A stretch of 44,283 bases of DNA from an uncultured Granulosicoccaceae bacterium (GCA_937925815.1 CALAMQ010000041.1:1-44283), one strand, 5' to 3'; shown: positions 17,732-28,060, counted from the first letter of the stretch. Translations and numbers: made by a program. Notes: generated by a model from the sequence alone, not told the origin.

Positions 17732-19624
17732 ATGGCTGATCTGTTCGGGATTGCAAGGTCTGGACTCAGCGCGTCGCAAGCGTCGCTGAGCACGGTGGGC
17801 AATAACATAGCCAATGCCAACACTGAAGGTTACCACCGTCAGCGTGTTGAATTGTCCGAAAGTGTGTCTGTCCAATTTGGCAGCGTGCGCTTTGGTACCG
17901 GTGTTCAAATTGACTCGCTCGACCGCAGCGCCAACGAGATCTTGTCGCGTCAGTTGCGCGTGGTGACGTCTGATTGGGCGCGCCAAGATCAAGTCTCTGA
18001 GATCAGCTTGCAAGTGTCTGAGCTCTTCGGCACCGAGGGTTATGGTCTCGACGACGGCATGTCGACCTTTTTTAATTCGATCCGGGATGCGACAAACGAT
18101 CCGTCATCTGTGCCGCTTCGCACTGTGATGATGGAAAGTGCTGATGCACTTGCTCACAAGTTCCAGAGTATGGACGGCGAGTTGGCAGCGCTCTCGGGCA
18201 ACGTTGAAAGTGAAATCCGTCAACAAACTGCTGAGGTCAATCGCCTGACCGAGCAACTTGCAGGGCTCAACGTCAAGATTCAATCAGCCGCGGGCTCAGG
18301 CAGTGAGAACGGCTCACCCGATTTGCTCGATGAACGTGACCGCGTACTCGATCAACTGAGCGAGCGCCTGTCTATTTCGACGCGTTTTAACGAATACGGC
18401 GCTGTGCAGGTCAGTATCCAAAATGGCCACACGCTCGTGACCAAGGATGAAAGCTTCCCGCTCAATCTCGAGGTATCCGCCAATCGCCACGATCTTTTTG
18501 ATCTGCGGGCGAGTTCGGGCTCTGAGCCGATTATCACTGACATGGTTCAGGGCGGGACACTCGGGGCGTTGTTGCACGAGGGTCGGGCCGTAATCGACGA
18601 GGCGCGTGACAACATCGGGCGCCTAGCTGTGGGCATGGCGGAAGTCATCAATGGCCAACACCGAATCGGTGTGACACCGGATGACAACTTCGGTGGTGAT
18701 TTCTTCAGCACTGGCGAAGCCAACCTGATCAGTAACCTGAACAACGCAGGTCTGGCGACGATTGACGTTGAGTACGTTGACGCAAGCGCGCTGAAGGGCG
18801 GCGATTACATCCTCAGCTTCGATGGTGCCAACTGGACAATCGAGTCAGAAGACGGCAACAGCAGTGTGACGGGTGCCGGGCCAATCTTGGCATTGGACGG
18901 GCTCGAAGTGTCGCTTGGCGGCACGGCTGTGGCCGGTGACAACTATCGACTGCAACCGACCAACGGCGCAGCCGCTCGCTTTGAACTTGCGATCATTGAC
19001 TCGAGTGAGATCGCCGCATCACTGCCGGTGCGCGCGGTGGCCGACGGCGAGAACATCGGGGCCGCACGAGTGGAAGGCCCAGATATTCTGGATGTCACAG
19101 ACCCGAACCTGCGCCAGCCGATCAACCTCGTATTCAATGACCCGGCGACCAGTTTTGACATCGTCGACAGCGACACCGGCACCGTCTTGGCGGCGGCTCA
19201 GCCCTACACCGCCGGCGCTGATGTTGACTTCAACGGTTGGCGTATACGCATTGAAGGTACCGCCCAAGCCGCAGACCTTTTTGTGGTTGAAACCAATGCG
19301 GGTGGGACAGCTTTTCACAACTTGCGGGAAATGTCTGACCTGCAAGTGGAAGACTATTTTGAAAACGGCACAGCATCACTAGAGGACCTGTACCAGAACG
19401 CACTCGGAGAGGCTGCGGGTGTTGCCTCAGCCGCGGAGCTTGGCGCCGCCAGCGCTGAGACCCTGCGCGGCAACATTGCCGAACGCCTGCAATCCGAGAT
19501 CGGCGTCGACCTCGATCAAGAAGCTGCGGATTTGCTGCGCTTTCAACAGATGTATCAGGCCAACGCGCGCGTGTTGACGGTGGCAAAGGATATATTTGAC
19601 ACCATTTTGGGTGCTGTTCGGTGA
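17732..19624 (+). CDS. flgK: Hook-filament junction protein FlgK (HAP1)
   Basis: A 630-residue junction protein. The axial N terminus has IARSGLSASQASLSTVGNNI and ANANTEGYHRQRVELSES, and the C terminus ends with LLRFQQMYQANARVLTVAKD. The middle part is a variable outer domain that is longer than in Salmonella FlgK (about 550). GGGAG lies eight bases before the ATG. It links FlgE to FlgL and is a client of FlgN. A gap of 131 bases separates it from flgJ; no convincing promoter was found there. Confidence 0.95.
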   Translation: MADLFGIARSGLSASQASLSTVGNNIANANTEGYHRQRVELSESVSVQFGSVRFGTGVQIDSLDRSANEILSRQLRVVTSDWARQDQVSEISLQVSELFGTEGYGLDDGMSTFFNSIRDATNDPSSVPLRTVMMESADALAHKFQSMDGELAALSGNVESEIRQQTAEVNRLTEQLAGLNVKIQSAAGSGSENGSPDLLDERDRVLDQLSERLSISTRFNEYGAVQVSIQNGHTLVTKDESFPLNLEVSANRHDLFDLRASSGSEPIITDMVQGGTLGALLHEGRAVIDEARDNIGRLAVGMAEVINGQHRIGVTPDDNFGGDFFSTGEANLISNLNNAGLATIDVEYVDASALKGGDYILSFDGANWTIESEDGNSSVTGAGPILALDGLEVSLGGTAVAGDNYRLQPTNGAAARFELAIIDSSEIAASLPVRAVADGENIGAARVEGPDILDVTDPNLRQPINLVFNDPATSFDIVDSDTGTVLAAAQPYTAGADVDFNGWRIRIEGTAQAADLFVVETNAGGTAFHNLREMSDLQVEDYFENGTASLEDLYQNALGEAAGVASAAELGAASAETLRGNIAERLQSEIGVDLDQEAADLLRFQQMYQANARVLTVAKDIFDTILGAVR

Positions 19625-19682
19625 TTGCCTTGACTGCGGGCCCACTTGGATGTGAATTGCGTCTATTGAAGGAGATTGCGTC

Positions 19683-20873
19683 GTGCGTATCACCTCATCT
19701 ATGACCTTTGAGCGGGCCTTAACCTCGTTCAATCAGCAAAATACTCGCATCTACGATCTGCAAAGCCAGCTCTCGAGCGGCGTGCGGTTGGAGACACCTG
19801 ATCAGGCGCCGGTGGATGCGGTCCGTGTCAGCCGCTTGAACAGCATTAACGAGCGCATGACGCAGTACCAAGAGAACATCAATCTTGTAAACCACAGGCT
19901 TGGCATCGAAGAAGACGCGCTGCGCAACGTGACAACGGTGTACCAACGCGCGCGGGAACTCACCATACAAGCGGGCAACCCATCCATGCCGCCTGAGTCC
20001 CGCGAAGCCATTGCAACCGAGCTCGAAGCCCGGATGTCAGAGCTGGTTGACTTGATCAACACCAAAGACTCGCACGGAAATTACGTCTTTGCAGGCTATG
20101 ACGGACGCAACAAACCCGTTGATCTCACGGAGACGGCGGGCCTGGGTCGCGTCGCGATGATGGGCGGTGCAGTTGACCACAAAGTTGAAGTGGGCGAATC
20201 ACGTGACGTGATCATTGGTGACAACGCCGCTGAAACAGTGCTGCGCACCGACAGCAGCAGCGCCTTGCGAACCCGCGAGGACGCTGGCAACACTGGCACT
20301 GGTCAAATGTTGCCAGCATTTGTGTCAGATGAGTCGGTCTACGCGGGCGATACATTGAATATTGAGTTTGTGGCGCCGGACACCATTGACGTGGTGGATA
20401 GCGCGGGCACCGTCATCGCCGCCGGCGTGGCGGTTTCGCCGGGAGAGATGGTGCGGTTTGGCGGTGTCTCGACCACCTTTGACGGCGCGCCAGCCACCGG
20501 AGATCAATTCACGATTGAGCCCGGACTGCGCAAAGATTCCTTCGGTGTGTTCAATCAAATGATCGACGCGCTGCGCGCGGGCTCAGACGAGCAACTCACC
20601 GCCGCTGTTGACCGCTCGCTCACGGACTTTGACGGGCTTATGAGCACCGTGTCCACCGCGACAGCAAGTTTGGGTGCGCGGCTGAGTTCACTGGATTCGC
20701 AATCTGCGAGTCTTGACGACTACGTCATGCGCACAGAACGCACCTTGTCATCGCTTCGCGACACCAACTTCGCTGAAGCCGCGACAGAATTGCAAAAAGA
20801 ACTGGCTGTGCTGCAGGCTGCGCAGCAGACGCTTTCCATGTTGCAGAACAACAGTCTATTCGACTACATGTAA
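19683..20873 (+). CDS. flgL: Hook-filament junction protein FlgL (HAP3)
   Basis: A 396-residue flagellin-like junction protein that joins FlgK to the filament. Signatures are MRITSSMTFERALTSFNQQN, ARELTIQAGNPSMPPESREA, NTKDSHGNYVFAGYDGRNKP and the C-terminal LQAAQQTLSMLQNNSLFDYM. The start is GTG at 19683, with AAGGAG nine bases upstream. It follows flgK by 58 bases and probably shares its transcript. Confidence 0.95.
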   Translation: MRITSSMTFERALTSFNQQNTRIYDLQSQLSSGVRLETPDQAPVDAVRVSRLNSINERMTQYQENINLVNHRLGIEEDALRNVTTVYQRARELTIQAGNPSMPPESREAIATELEARMSELVDLINTKDSHGNYVFAGYDGRNKPVDLTETAGLGRVAMMGGAVDHKVEVGESRDVIIGDNAAETVLRTDSSSALRTREDAGNTGTGQMLPAFVSDESVYAGDTLNIEFVAPDTIDVVDSAGTVIAAGVAVSPGEMVRFGGVSTTFDGAPATGDQFTIEPGLRKDSFGVFNQMIDALRAGSDEQLTAAVDRSLTDFDGLMSTVSTATASLGARLSSLDSQSASLDDYVMRTERTLSSLRDTNFAEAATELQKELAVLQAAQQTLSMLQNNSLFDYM

Positions 20874-20875
20874 CA

Positions 20876-20910
20876 GTCGGCAACGCTGAGCCAGCTTGCT
20901 CAGCACCGAC
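20876..20910 (+). other. Compound stem-loop after flgL
   Basis: Outer stem GTCGG/CCGAC and inner seven-pair stem GCTGAGC/GCTCAGC with loop CAGCTT. No T run follows. It may be an mRNA-stabilising or Rho-associated 3' structure. Confidence 0.5.
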
Positions 20911-21163
20911 ATCCACAGGCCCTGTGGCCAAGCGCTGATTCAGTTCGTGATTCACGCGCTCTCTTTTTTTATATCACGTGCCGCGACACCCGGATTGATC
21001 CAGGGCCGTTTCTGATCGGCTGTGATTTATTCGCCGCCCCCTGTCGTCTGTCATTGCGTGTGGAAGGCTAATGACGCCCTTGCCAGAACGCGTGCTTTCG
21101 AACACCTAAGCTTGCAATGCAGAAATTCATGTTGTTTTTGTACGCAGTAAATGTGTACGTCTC

Positions 21164-21190
21164 TAAAGAAAATTGTTTGAACGCCGTCAC
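21164..21190 (+). promoter_or_regulatory. Sigma-28 (FliA) promoter of flagellin gene 1
   Basis: TAAAGAAA (21164-21171), exactly 11 bases, then GCCGTCAC (21183-21190). The -35 box has the full TAAAG core and the -10 box the full GCCG core. Confidence 0.8.
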
Positions 21191-21342
21191 AGTATTGGAG
21201 ATAAACAACACCCCGGCCAAGATTACATTGTGTCACCGCGAAGATGGCGTTGTGTAGACAACGTCGCTCCGGACAGTCAACAGAAAATCGCAAGTCGGGT
21301 GCTCAACAGAAAACCGCTCACTTAAGAGCCTTGGAGAACACA

Positions 21343-22827
21343 ATGACGGTAATCAATACCAATTTAATGGCCATCAACGCACGAGGCGGAGTGGGCGAAG
21401 CCGGTGGTTCACTGGCGACGGCAATGGAGCGTTTGTCATCTGGATTGCGCATCAACAGCGCGAAAGATGATGCCGCGGGTCTGGCAATCTCGGACCGCAT
21501 GACATCACAAATCCGCGGGCTTTCACAGGCAGTTCGCAACGCCAACGACGGCGTGTCACTGGCGCAAACCGCTGAAGGTGCACTGCAAGAGTCAAGCAAC
21601 ATCATGCAGCGTATGCGTGAGCTCGCTGTTCAGTCTGCGAACGACACCAACTCAGCAAGTGACCGTGCAAACCTGCAAAAAGAAGTGGGTCAGCTCCAAA
21701 CTGAGCTGAACCGCATCGCCAACACCACGTCGTTCAACGGCCGCAACTTGCTTGACGGTTCTTTCACGAACGCAAAATTCCACGTGGGTTTTGAAGCGGA
21801 TCAAACCATTAACGTCAACGTCGGTGACGCACGTGCCACCAGCATCGGCACTAACGCTGCGTCCACAGGTGCAGGCACCGGTACAGCTTCCACCGCCAAC
21901 TTGGTCAACGGCATTGCTGCGGGCACGGTCGACGTCGACGGTTCACTCGGCAGTTCGCAGGTTGCCGTTGCAGCCGGTGACAGTGCACGGGATATCGCGC
22001 AAGCTGTGAACGCTGAAGCGGATTCAACAGGTGTGTCTGCATCAGCATCAACCGGTGCGTTGCTCACGGTTGCCACTGCAGGTGCAATCGCATTTGACCT
22101 TGAGGGTCAGAACGAAGATGAAGGCATTCGGGTGGCTGCGACTGTGGCTGACGCAAATGACCTGACTGATCTCGCAAAAGCGATCAACGATGTGCAGGGC
22201 AAGACCGGTGTCACAGCGACGCTCAGTGATGACCGCGGCTCGATCCTGCTTGAAAACGCTGAAGGCTATGACGTCGCGATCGACAACGTCGGTGCCACAG
22301 ACCTCGGCCTCCAGGGCGTGCAAGCACCAGGCGACCGTGCGGTCGGTGCCACGGCATTCGATTCTGGTGTGGGCGCGGTGACAGGCCTCGCGGCAGGCGG
22401 CGGTCAGAGCACTGTTGCGGGCACCGTGTCTTTCGACTCATCAAAGTCCTTCTCAATCACGGCAAGTGATGCGTCACTTGGCACAGCGGGTGCGGCAACC
22501 GTGTCTTCGCTCGAGGATGTCGGTGGCATTGACATCAGCAGCCAGCAGGGTGCCAACGCTGCACTCAACGTGCTCGACGGTGGCTTGGCTGCCATCTCCG
22601 ATGTGCGAGCTGACCTCGGTGCGATCATGAATCGCTTCGAATCAACCATGAGCAACTTGAACAACGTGGTTGAGAACACTGAAGCTGCGCGCTCACGCAT
22701 CACCGATGCAGACTTTGCTGCGGAGACTGCAAAGCTCTCTAAAGCCCAGGTGTTGCAGCAGGCGAGCATGGCGATGTTGTCGCAAGCTAACCAGCAGCCA
22801 CAGCAGGTGCTTTCACTGCTCCGTTAA
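21343..22827 (+). CDS. fliC: Flagellin 1
   Basis: A 494-residue filament subunit. The conserved D0/D1 N terminus has [36 protein letters not shown] and [13 protein letters not shown], the last covering the region recognised by TLR5 in Salmonella flagellin. The C-terminal D1/D0 part ends in [20 protein letters not shown]. The middle (about residues 175-400) is the variable surface domain. The frame is open upstream to 21244, but ATG at 21343 with TTGGAG in front gives the standard N terminus. It is monocistronic, between its own sigma-28 promoter and a strong terminator. Confidence 0.96.
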   Translation: MTVINTNLMAINARGGVGEAGGSLATAMERLSSGLRINSAKDDAAGLAISDRMTSQIRGLSQAVRNANDGVSLAQTAEGALQESSNIMQRMRELAVQSANDTNSASDRANLQKEVGQLQTELNRIANTTSFNGRNLLDGSFTNAKFHVGFEADQTINVNVGDARATSIGTNAASTGAGTGTASTANLVNGIAAGTVDVDGSLGSSQVAVAAGDSARDIAQAVNAEADSTGVSASASTGALLTVATAGAIAFDLEGQNEDEGIRVAATVADANDLTDLAKAINDVQGKTGVTATLSDDRGSILLENAEGYDVAIDNVGATDLGLQGVQAPGDRAVGATAFDSGVGAVTGLAAGGGQSTVAGTVSFDSSKSFSITASDASLGTAGAATVSSLEDVGGIDISSQQGANAALNVLDGGLAAISDVRADLGAIMNRFESTMSNLNNVVENTEAARSRITDADFAAETAKLSKAQVLQQASMAMLSQANQQPQQVLSLLR

Positions 22828-22851
22828 GTCTCGGCGCAGGTATCTAGCTGG

Positions 22852-22880
22852 AAAGGCCTGTCTTCGGACAGGCCTTTTTT
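22852..22880 (+). terminator. Intrinsic terminator of flagellin gene 1
   Basis: GGCCTGTC and GACAGGCC pair perfectly around a TTCG loop, flanked by AAA and six T. Confidence 0.93.
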
Positions 22881-22890
22881 CATTTGTACG

Positions 22891-22917
22891 TAAAGGAATG
22901 GAATCATTCGCCGAAGA
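22891..22917 (+). promoter_or_regulatory. Sigma-28 (FliA) promoter of flagellin gene 2
   Basis: TAAAGGAA (22891-22898), 11 bases, then GCCGAAGA (22910-22917). It lies just 10 bases after the T run of the preceding terminator and about 170 bases before the start codon. Confidence 0.75.
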
Positions 22918-23086
22918 ATGGTTTAAATCAGTCCCGGCGCTCAGCCTCTTCTTTGGATTGACAGAAGAACAACGTGCGTTGTGCAAAGTGGATAGATACT
23001 GAATCGTTTTACGTTTCCATGATGTGAATGTTGGTGTGCCAGGAAAGTGATGCACCACCGCGCACGATAATCAACTGGAGAGTAAG

Positions 23087-24577
23087 ATGACCTCAATCAG
23101 TAGCAATCTGCTGTCCCTGAATGCACAGGGAAGTGTCGGTGCCGCAGGTAGCAGTCTGGCGACTGCGATGGAGCGGCTGTCCTCGGGCTTGCGTATTAAC
23201 AGCGCGAAAGATGACGCCGCTGGACTCGCGATTTCCGAGCGTATGAATTCGCAAATCAACGGCTTGAATCAGGCGGTGCGCAACGCAAACGACGGTGTGT
23301 CGCTTGCGCAAACAGCTGAAGGCGCGCTGCAGGAATCGGGCAACATCATGCAACGCATGCGTGAGCTCGCGGTGCAGTCTGCCAATGACACCAACTCGGC
23401 GTCCGATCGGGTTAACCTGCAAAAAGAAGTGTCTCAGTTGCAAACTGAGCTCAATCGCATTGCAAACAGCACATCCTTCAACGGCAAGAACCTGCTCGAC
23501 GGCAGCTTCACTAACGCCAAATTCCACGTCGGCTTTGAAGCTGATCAGTCTATCAACGTGAACATCGGTGACGCCCGCGGTACCAGTATTGGCACCAACT
23601 CGCTTTCGACAGCAGCGGGAACGAGCACCCAATCCGTTGCGACTGCAGCCAATGGCATCGCGGCGACTGCGTTGAGCATTGACGGGTCGCTCGGCAGTGC
23701 AACCGTAAACGCAGCGGTAGGTGACTCGGCCAAGACCATCGCCGACAATGTCAACGCAGTAGCGGATGAGACAGGTGTCTCTGCAGATGCACACACCTAC
23801 GCTATGCTCAGCGCCGGCGCTGCGGGTGCAGTGGCTTTTGATCTCGAAGGGCAGAACGAAGGTGACGGTATTCGCGTGGCCGCGACCCTGGCGTCGGCCA
23901 CTGACCTCACGGATCTCGCATCTGCCATTAATGATGTGTCGGGCAAGACTGGCATCACCGCCACGCTCAGTGATGACAAGAGCCAAGTGCTGCTTGAGAA
24001 CAGCGAAGGCTACGACGTCTCTATTGCCAACGCTGGTGCGGTGGCCATGGACATTCAAGGCGTCGAAGCCGTGGCTGACCGTGCTGTTGGCGAAGACGCC
24101 TTTGCCGCGGGTTCACTGGTTGGCACTGCCACAACGATTGCGGCCTCGACCGGACTCGGCACTGTTGCTGGCACAGTCAGCTACGATTCCAGCAAGTCCT
24201 TCTCCGTGACATCGGACACGGCGTCATTGGGCGCTTTGGGTGTGGCAACCGTGTCGACCCTCGACGATGTGGGCTCGATTGACATCAGCACACAAGAGGG
24301 TGCAAACGCTGCGCTTAACGTGCTCGACGGTGGCTTGGCTGCGATCTCTGATTCACGTGCCGACCTCGGTGCGACCATGAATCGCTTTGAGTCAACCATG
24401 AACAACCTGAATAACGTGGTTGAGAACACCACGGCAGCAAAGTCTCGCATCACCGATGCTGACTTTGCAGCGGAGACAGCAGCGTTGTCCAAGGCACAGG
24501 TGCTTCAGCAGGCGAGCATGGCAATGTTGTCGCAAGCGAACCAGCAACCGCAACAAGTGTTGTCACTCTTGCGTTAA
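23087..24577 (+). CDS. fliC: Flagellin 2
   Basis: A 496-residue flagellin, paralogous to its two neighbours. It has the same D0/D1 ends ([33 protein letters not shown], and the [11 protein letters not shown] tail). The middle differs, for example [20 protein letters not shown] where flagellin 3 has [32 protein letters not shown] precedes the ATG. Synonymous positions differ widely among the three copies, pointing to an old duplication. Own promoter and terminator. Confidence 0.95.
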   Translation: MTSISSNLLSLNAQGSVGAAGSSLATAMERLSSGLRINSAKDDAAGLAISERMNSQINGLNQAVRNANDGVSLAQTAEGALQESGNIMQRMRELAVQSANDTNSASDRVNLQKEVSQLQTELNRIANSTSFNGKNLLDGSFTNAKFHVGFEADQSINVNIGDARGTSIGTNSLSTAAGTSTQSVATAANGIAATALSIDGSLGSATVNAAVGDSAKTIADNVNAVADETGVSADAHTYAMLSAGAAGAVAFDLEGQNEGDGIRVAATLASATDLTDLASAINDVSGKTGITATLSDDKSQVLLENSEGYDVSIANAGAVAMDIQGVEAVADRAVGEDAFAAGSLVGTATTIAASTGLGTVAGTVSYDSSKSFSVTSDTASLGALGVATVSTLDDVGSIDISTQEGANAALNVLDGGLAAISDSRADLGATMNRFESTMNNLNNVVENTTAAKSRITDADFAAETAALSKAQVLQQASMAMLSQANQQPQQVLSLLR

Positions 24578-24600
24578 TCACCGCAGAAGGCAACGCCTGG

Positions 24601-24631
24601 AAAGCCAGCCCTTGGGGCTGGCTTTTTTTTT
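24601..24631 (+). terminator. Intrinsic terminator of flagellin gene 2
   Basis: AAAGCCAGCC and GGCTGGCTTT pair around a short CTTGG loop, followed by a run of nine T in all. Confidence 0.93.
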
Positions 24632-24980
24632 GGGGCTGAAATCTGGGACCACAGCGCGGAGCGTGTGCTCGAGCGTGCCAAACTTGAGTTACAACGTCTC
24701 AATGCGTGTATTACTGCATTGTCAGATTTTTTAGACGTCTATTTAAATCAGCGAGTTAGTGGTTTTTTTGGTATGCGCACGACAATTATTAAGTTATTGA
24801 AAGGTGCGCCGCTATCAAGTTCAAGAGGGCGCAAAGCTACACGCGTTGCCTCGGTGCACATTCAATTGATCGTAAACGTAGTGTCAGTCAGGTTTGGTCA
24901 GGCTCAAAACGGATTCGCCTGAGTAAATCGGAACTTCGTCAGATAGTTGGATATTTCACTTACGTGGGGAGAAATGAAAG
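24632..24980. other. Intergenic region and leader of flagellin gene 3
   Basis: These 349 bases carry no convincing gene. The first half is AT-rich. The sigma-28 promoter is at 24789-24815, leaving a leader of about 155 bases. A tiny six-codon reading frame (24974-24994) overlaps the flagellin start, but its ATG is only one base from the ribosome-binding site and is probably not used. Confidence 0.55.
24789..24815 (+). promoter_or_regulatory. Sigma-28 (FliA) promoter of flagellin gene 3
   Basis: TTAAGTTA (24789-24796), 11 bases, then GCCGCTAT (24808-24815). Six of eight bases match in each box, with correct spacing and the full GCCG core. Confidence 0.65.
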
Positions 24981-26471
24981 ATGACGATGATTAACACCAA
25001 TATGCTCTCGCTGAATGCCCAAAGCAAAGTGGGATCAGCAGAGGGAACGTTGGCGACAGCGATGGAGCGTTTGTCTTCAGGTCTGCGTATCAACAGCGCC
25101 CGAGATGATGCCGCCGGTCTGGCAATTTCAGATCGCATGTCGTCGCAAGTTCGCGGTTTGACTCAGGCGGTTCGCAACGCAAACGACGGCGTGTCACTCG
25201 CGCAGACTGCTGAAGGCGCCTTGCAGGAGTCTGGCAACATCATGCAGCGGATGCGTGAACTCGCTGTGCAGTCTGCCAACGAAACCAACTCGGCGTCTGA
25301 CCGGGTTAACCTGCAAAAAGAAGTGGGTCAGTTGCAAACGGAACTCAACCGTATTGCTAACACCACGACCTTCAACACAAAGAACTTGCTCGACGGTTCA
25401 TTCACCAACGCGAAATTTCACGTTGGCTTTGAAGCCAATCAAACCATCAACGTCAACATCGGTGATGCGCGCGGCACCAGTATTGGCACCAACTACCTCT
25501 CAACCGGTGCGGGCACTGCAAACGCGGCGGCTGGCGCGGCGGTCAACGGCGTGGCGGCGGGTACAGTGGATGTCGACGGTACCCTTGGCAGCGCACAGAT
25601 CACGGTCGGCGCTGGAGACAGTGCACGTGATATCGCCGCTGCCGTCAACAACGAGTCTGATGCCACAGGTGTGACAGCGTCTGCAGCAAGCTATGCCATT
25701 CTCGAAGTTGGCGCCAACGGTGCGGTTGCATTTGACCTCGAAGGCCAGAACGAAGGTGATGGCATCCGCGTTGCGACCACGATCGGTGACAACACCGACA
25801 TCACTGATCTCGCCAAAGCGATCAATGACGTTGCGGGTAAAACCGGTATCACAGCGTCCCTGAGCGATGACAACAGCCAGATTCTTCTTGAGAACTCTGA
25901 AGGCTACGACATCTCCATCAACAACGTCGGTGCGACGGCGATGGATTTGACCGGTGTCGAAGCAGTGGGTGATCGTGCGGTTGGCGAAGATGCCTTTGCC
26001 GCGGGTTCAGCCGCTGGTGCCACCGTGACTATGGCAGCCGCTGGTGGTCTTGGCACGGTCGCGGGCACCGTCTCGTTTGACTCGGCGAAGTCTTTCTCAA
26101 TCACGGCAAGTGACGCGTCTTTGGGTACGGCCGGTGCACCGGCGGTCTCGACTCTCAACGATGTGGGCTCAATTGACATCAGCACGCAAGAAGGTGCAAA
26201 CGCTGCACTGAACGTGCTCGACGGCGGCCTCGCGTTCGTCTCTGACATCCGCGCGGATCTCGGTGCGATCATGAACCGCTTTGAGTCAACCATGAGCAAC
26301 CTGAACAACGTGGTCGAGAACACCACGGCGGCACGTTCGCGCATCACTGATGCCGACTTTGCCGCTGAGACGGCGGCGCTGTCTCGGGCTCAGGTACTGC
26401 AACAGGCGAGCATGGCGATGTTGTCGCAAGCCAACCAGCAACCACAGCAAGTGCTGTCACTCCTGCAGTAA
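24981..26471 (+). CDS. fliC: Flagellin 3
   Basis: A 496-residue flagellin. Its N terminus ([40 protein letters not shown]) and C terminus ([11 protein letters not shown]) match the other two, except that it ends in Gln rather than Arg and has Arg in place of Lys in SARDDAAG. The middle is closest by eye to flagellin 1 in the segment [23 protein letters not shown] lies nine bases before the ATG. Own promoter and terminator. Next gene is fliD. Confidence 0.95.
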   Translation: MTMINTNMLSLNAQSKVGSAEGTLATAMERLSSGLRINSARDDAAGLAISDRMSSQVRGLTQAVRNANDGVSLAQTAEGALQESGNIMQRMRELAVQSANETNSASDRVNLQKEVGQLQTELNRIANTTTFNTKNLLDGSFTNAKFHVGFEANQTINVNIGDARGTSIGTNYLSTGAGTANAAAGAAVNGVAAGTVDVDGTLGSAQITVGAGDSARDIAAAVNNESDATGVTASAASYAILEVGANGAVAFDLEGQNEGDGIRVATTIGDNTDITDLAKAINDVAGKTGITASLSDDNSQILLENSEGYDISINNVGATAMDLTGVEAVGDRAVGEDAFAAGSAAGATVTMAAAGGLGTVAGTVSFDSAKSFSITASDASLGTAGAPAVSTLNDVGSIDISTQEGANAALNVLDGGLAFVSDIRADLGAIMNRFESTMSNLNNVVENTTAARSRITDADFAAETAALSRAQVLQQASMAMLSQANQQPQQVLSLLQ

Positions 26472-26492
26472 TCGACTCGCAGGAATACAAAG

Positions 26493-26519
26493 AGGCCGGC
26501 CCTTGGGTCGGCCTTTTTT
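26493..26519 (+). terminator. Intrinsic terminator of flagellin gene 3
   Basis: AGGCCGGCC pairs with GGTCGGCCT (one G-T wobble) around a CTTG loop, followed by a run of T. Confidence 0.92.
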
Positions 26520-26549
26520 ATGCATTGATGCGGTATCGGCAGCCGGTTT

Positions 26550-26577
26550 TCAAGTTAGCCGTGGTGCCTGCCGCCAC
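26550..26577 (+). promoter_or_regulatory. Possible sigma-28 promoter of fliD
   Basis: TCAAGTTA (26550-26557) and GCCGCCAC (26570-26577) are separated by 12 bases, one more than the optimum. It lies between the flagellin 3 terminator and fliD, where a promoter is needed. Confidence 0.42.
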
Positions 26578-26645
26578 ACGTACTAGACCCTCTTACTGTA
26601 CGGCAGCCTCATCCTGGCGACCGCACACCGATTTGGACTGCAAGC

Positions 26646-28037
26646 ATGGCCACAATTCAAAGCCCAGGTATTGGCTCTGGCCTGGATGTGAACAGCATTG
26701 TCGAGTCGCTGGTGGAAGCCGAGGGCGCGGTTGCGACCCAGCGGCTGGACACCACCGAAGCCAACCTGCAAGTGCAGATCAGTGCCATGGGCGCGCTGCG
26801 CTCAGCGGTGAGCGAATTTAGAACGACGTTGTCGTCACTTGAATCGACCTCCACCTTTAATACCCGCTCAGTCACGGCCAGCGAAGAAGGCTTTGTCACG
26901 CTTGAAGCGGGCACAGCAGCCCAGCCGGGCAGCTACCGCATGAAAGTGCTGGAGCTCGCCCAAGCGCAAAAGATGGCAACAGAAGGGTTTGCATCAGAGG
27001 GCGTGGAAGTTGGGACGGGCACCTTGACGGTGACCATCGGTGAAGAGACCTTCGAAATTGAGATCGACGAGACCAACAACAGCTTGACCGACGTTCGCGA
27101 TGCGATCAACGACGCACTCGAGAGCGAGGGCGTGTCTGCGACTTTGTTGAATGTTGATGACGGTGAGGGCGGAACCCACACCCGCATGCTGATCACCAGC
27201 GAGGCCTCGGGCTCGGACAGCGCGATCACCTTTTCGGTTGAAGACGCCGACGGAAACAACACCGACGGTGAAGGCTTGTCGGCGCTCGCAACCGATAACC
27301 TTGAGATCCTCAGTGAAGCCACAGATGCTGTGGTTGAGATCGAAGGGCTGACCGTGACATCCGCGACCAATAAACTCTCAAACGTGATCCAAGGCCTCAC
27401 CATTGATCTTGTGAAAGCGGATGCCGAGACTGAACTTGAAATCACGGTGGCTGAAGACCACTCAGAGGTGACCACGGCGGTCAGTTCCTTCGTCGAGGGT
27501 TATAACGCGATGCTCACGAGCCTCGCTGGCTCAGACAGCTACGACGCCGACAGCGAGACCGCAGGCGCCTTGCTTGGCGACTCGAGCGTGCGATCCTTCA
27601 GACTCGCGATCAGCCGCATTTTGGGCACGATTGATAAAACCGCGGAGTCGAGCTTTAACTCGTTGCCAGCGGTGGGTATCACGACGAACGAAGACGGCAC
27701 CCTCGCGCTCGACAGCGCGGCGCTCGAGTCAGCGCTTGAGTCAAACAACGAAGATGTGCTGAATCTCTTCACCAACACCGATACCGGCATAGCGACGCAA
27801 CTGGATGATCTTGCGTACTCCTATACCCGCTTCGACGGGGTGTTTACCACCAAGCTCGACGGCTTTGAAGCGCGCGTTGACGACATTGCCGATGATCGCA
27901 TCACCTTGCAAAATCGACTCGACGCCGCTGAGCAACGCTATCGGACCCAGTTCGAGGCACTCGATCAATTGATGTCGACATTGACTCAAACGGGCACCTT
28001 TCTCACCCAGACCTTCTCCAACAACGACGACAGCTAA
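26646..28037 (+). CDS. fliD: Flagellar filament cap protein FliD (HAP2)
   Basis: A 463-residue cap protein that guides flagellin folding at the filament tip. The FliD start IQSPGIGSGLDVNSIVESLV is diagnostic. The C-terminal coiled-coil region has DRITLQNRLDAAEQRYRTQF and ALDQLMSTLTQTGTFLTQTF. The central domain is acidic and variable. The ATG at 26646 has only a weak ribosome-binding site. FliS or the FliT-like ORF downstream could be its chaperone partners. Confidence 0.95.
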   Translation: MATIQSPGIGSGLDVNSIVESLVEAEGAVATQRLDTTEANLQVQISAMGALRSAVSEFRTTLSSLESTSTFNTRSVTASEEGFVTLEAGTAAQPGSYRMKVLELAQAQKMATEGFASEGVEVGTGTLTVTIGEETFEIEIDETNNSLTDVRDAINDALESEGVSATLLNVDDGEGGTHTRMLITSEASGSDSAITFSVEDADGNNTDGEGLSALATDNLEILSEATDAVVEIEGLTVTSATNKLSNVIQGLTIDLVKADAETELEITVAEDHSEVTTAVSSFVEGYNAMLTSLAGSDSYDADSETAGALLGDSSVRSFRLAISRILGTIDKTAESSFNSLPAVGITTNEDGTLALDSAALESALESNNEDVLNLFTNTDTGIATQLDDLAYSYTRFDGVFTTKLDGFEARVDDIADDRITLQNRLDAAEQRYRTQFEALDQLMSTLTQTGTFLTQTFSNNDDS

Positions 28038-28060
28038 GGCGTCATAGACGGGTTCTCTCA

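Larger units (their letters stand above)
20874..21342. other. Intergenic region flgL-fliC1 with stem-loops and fliC1 leader
   Basis: No gene is seen in these 469 bases. Directly after the flgL stop a compound stem, GTCGG and GCTGAGC pairing with GCTCAGC and CCGAC (20876-20910), is followed by a perfect CCACAG/CTGTGG hairpin (20913-20927). Neither has a T run, so they may protect the flgL mRNA end rather than terminate. The fliC1 sigma-28 promoter is at 21164-21190, leaving a leader of about 145 bases. Confidence 0.6.

Noticed and set aside
17608-17739. 44-codon ORF between flgJ and flgK
   Set aside because: It overlaps the flgK start, has no ribosome-binding site and no recognisable protein features.
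24974-24994. Six-codon upstream ORF overlapping the start of flagellin 3
   Set aside because: Its ATG lies only one base from the GGGGAGA ribosome-binding site, too close for normal initiation; the flagellin ATG is at a proper distance.
21343-26471. Flagellin phase variation by recombination among the three copies
   Set aside because: The genes are in direct orientation with diverged codon usage, and there is no invertase gene or inverted repeat near them.
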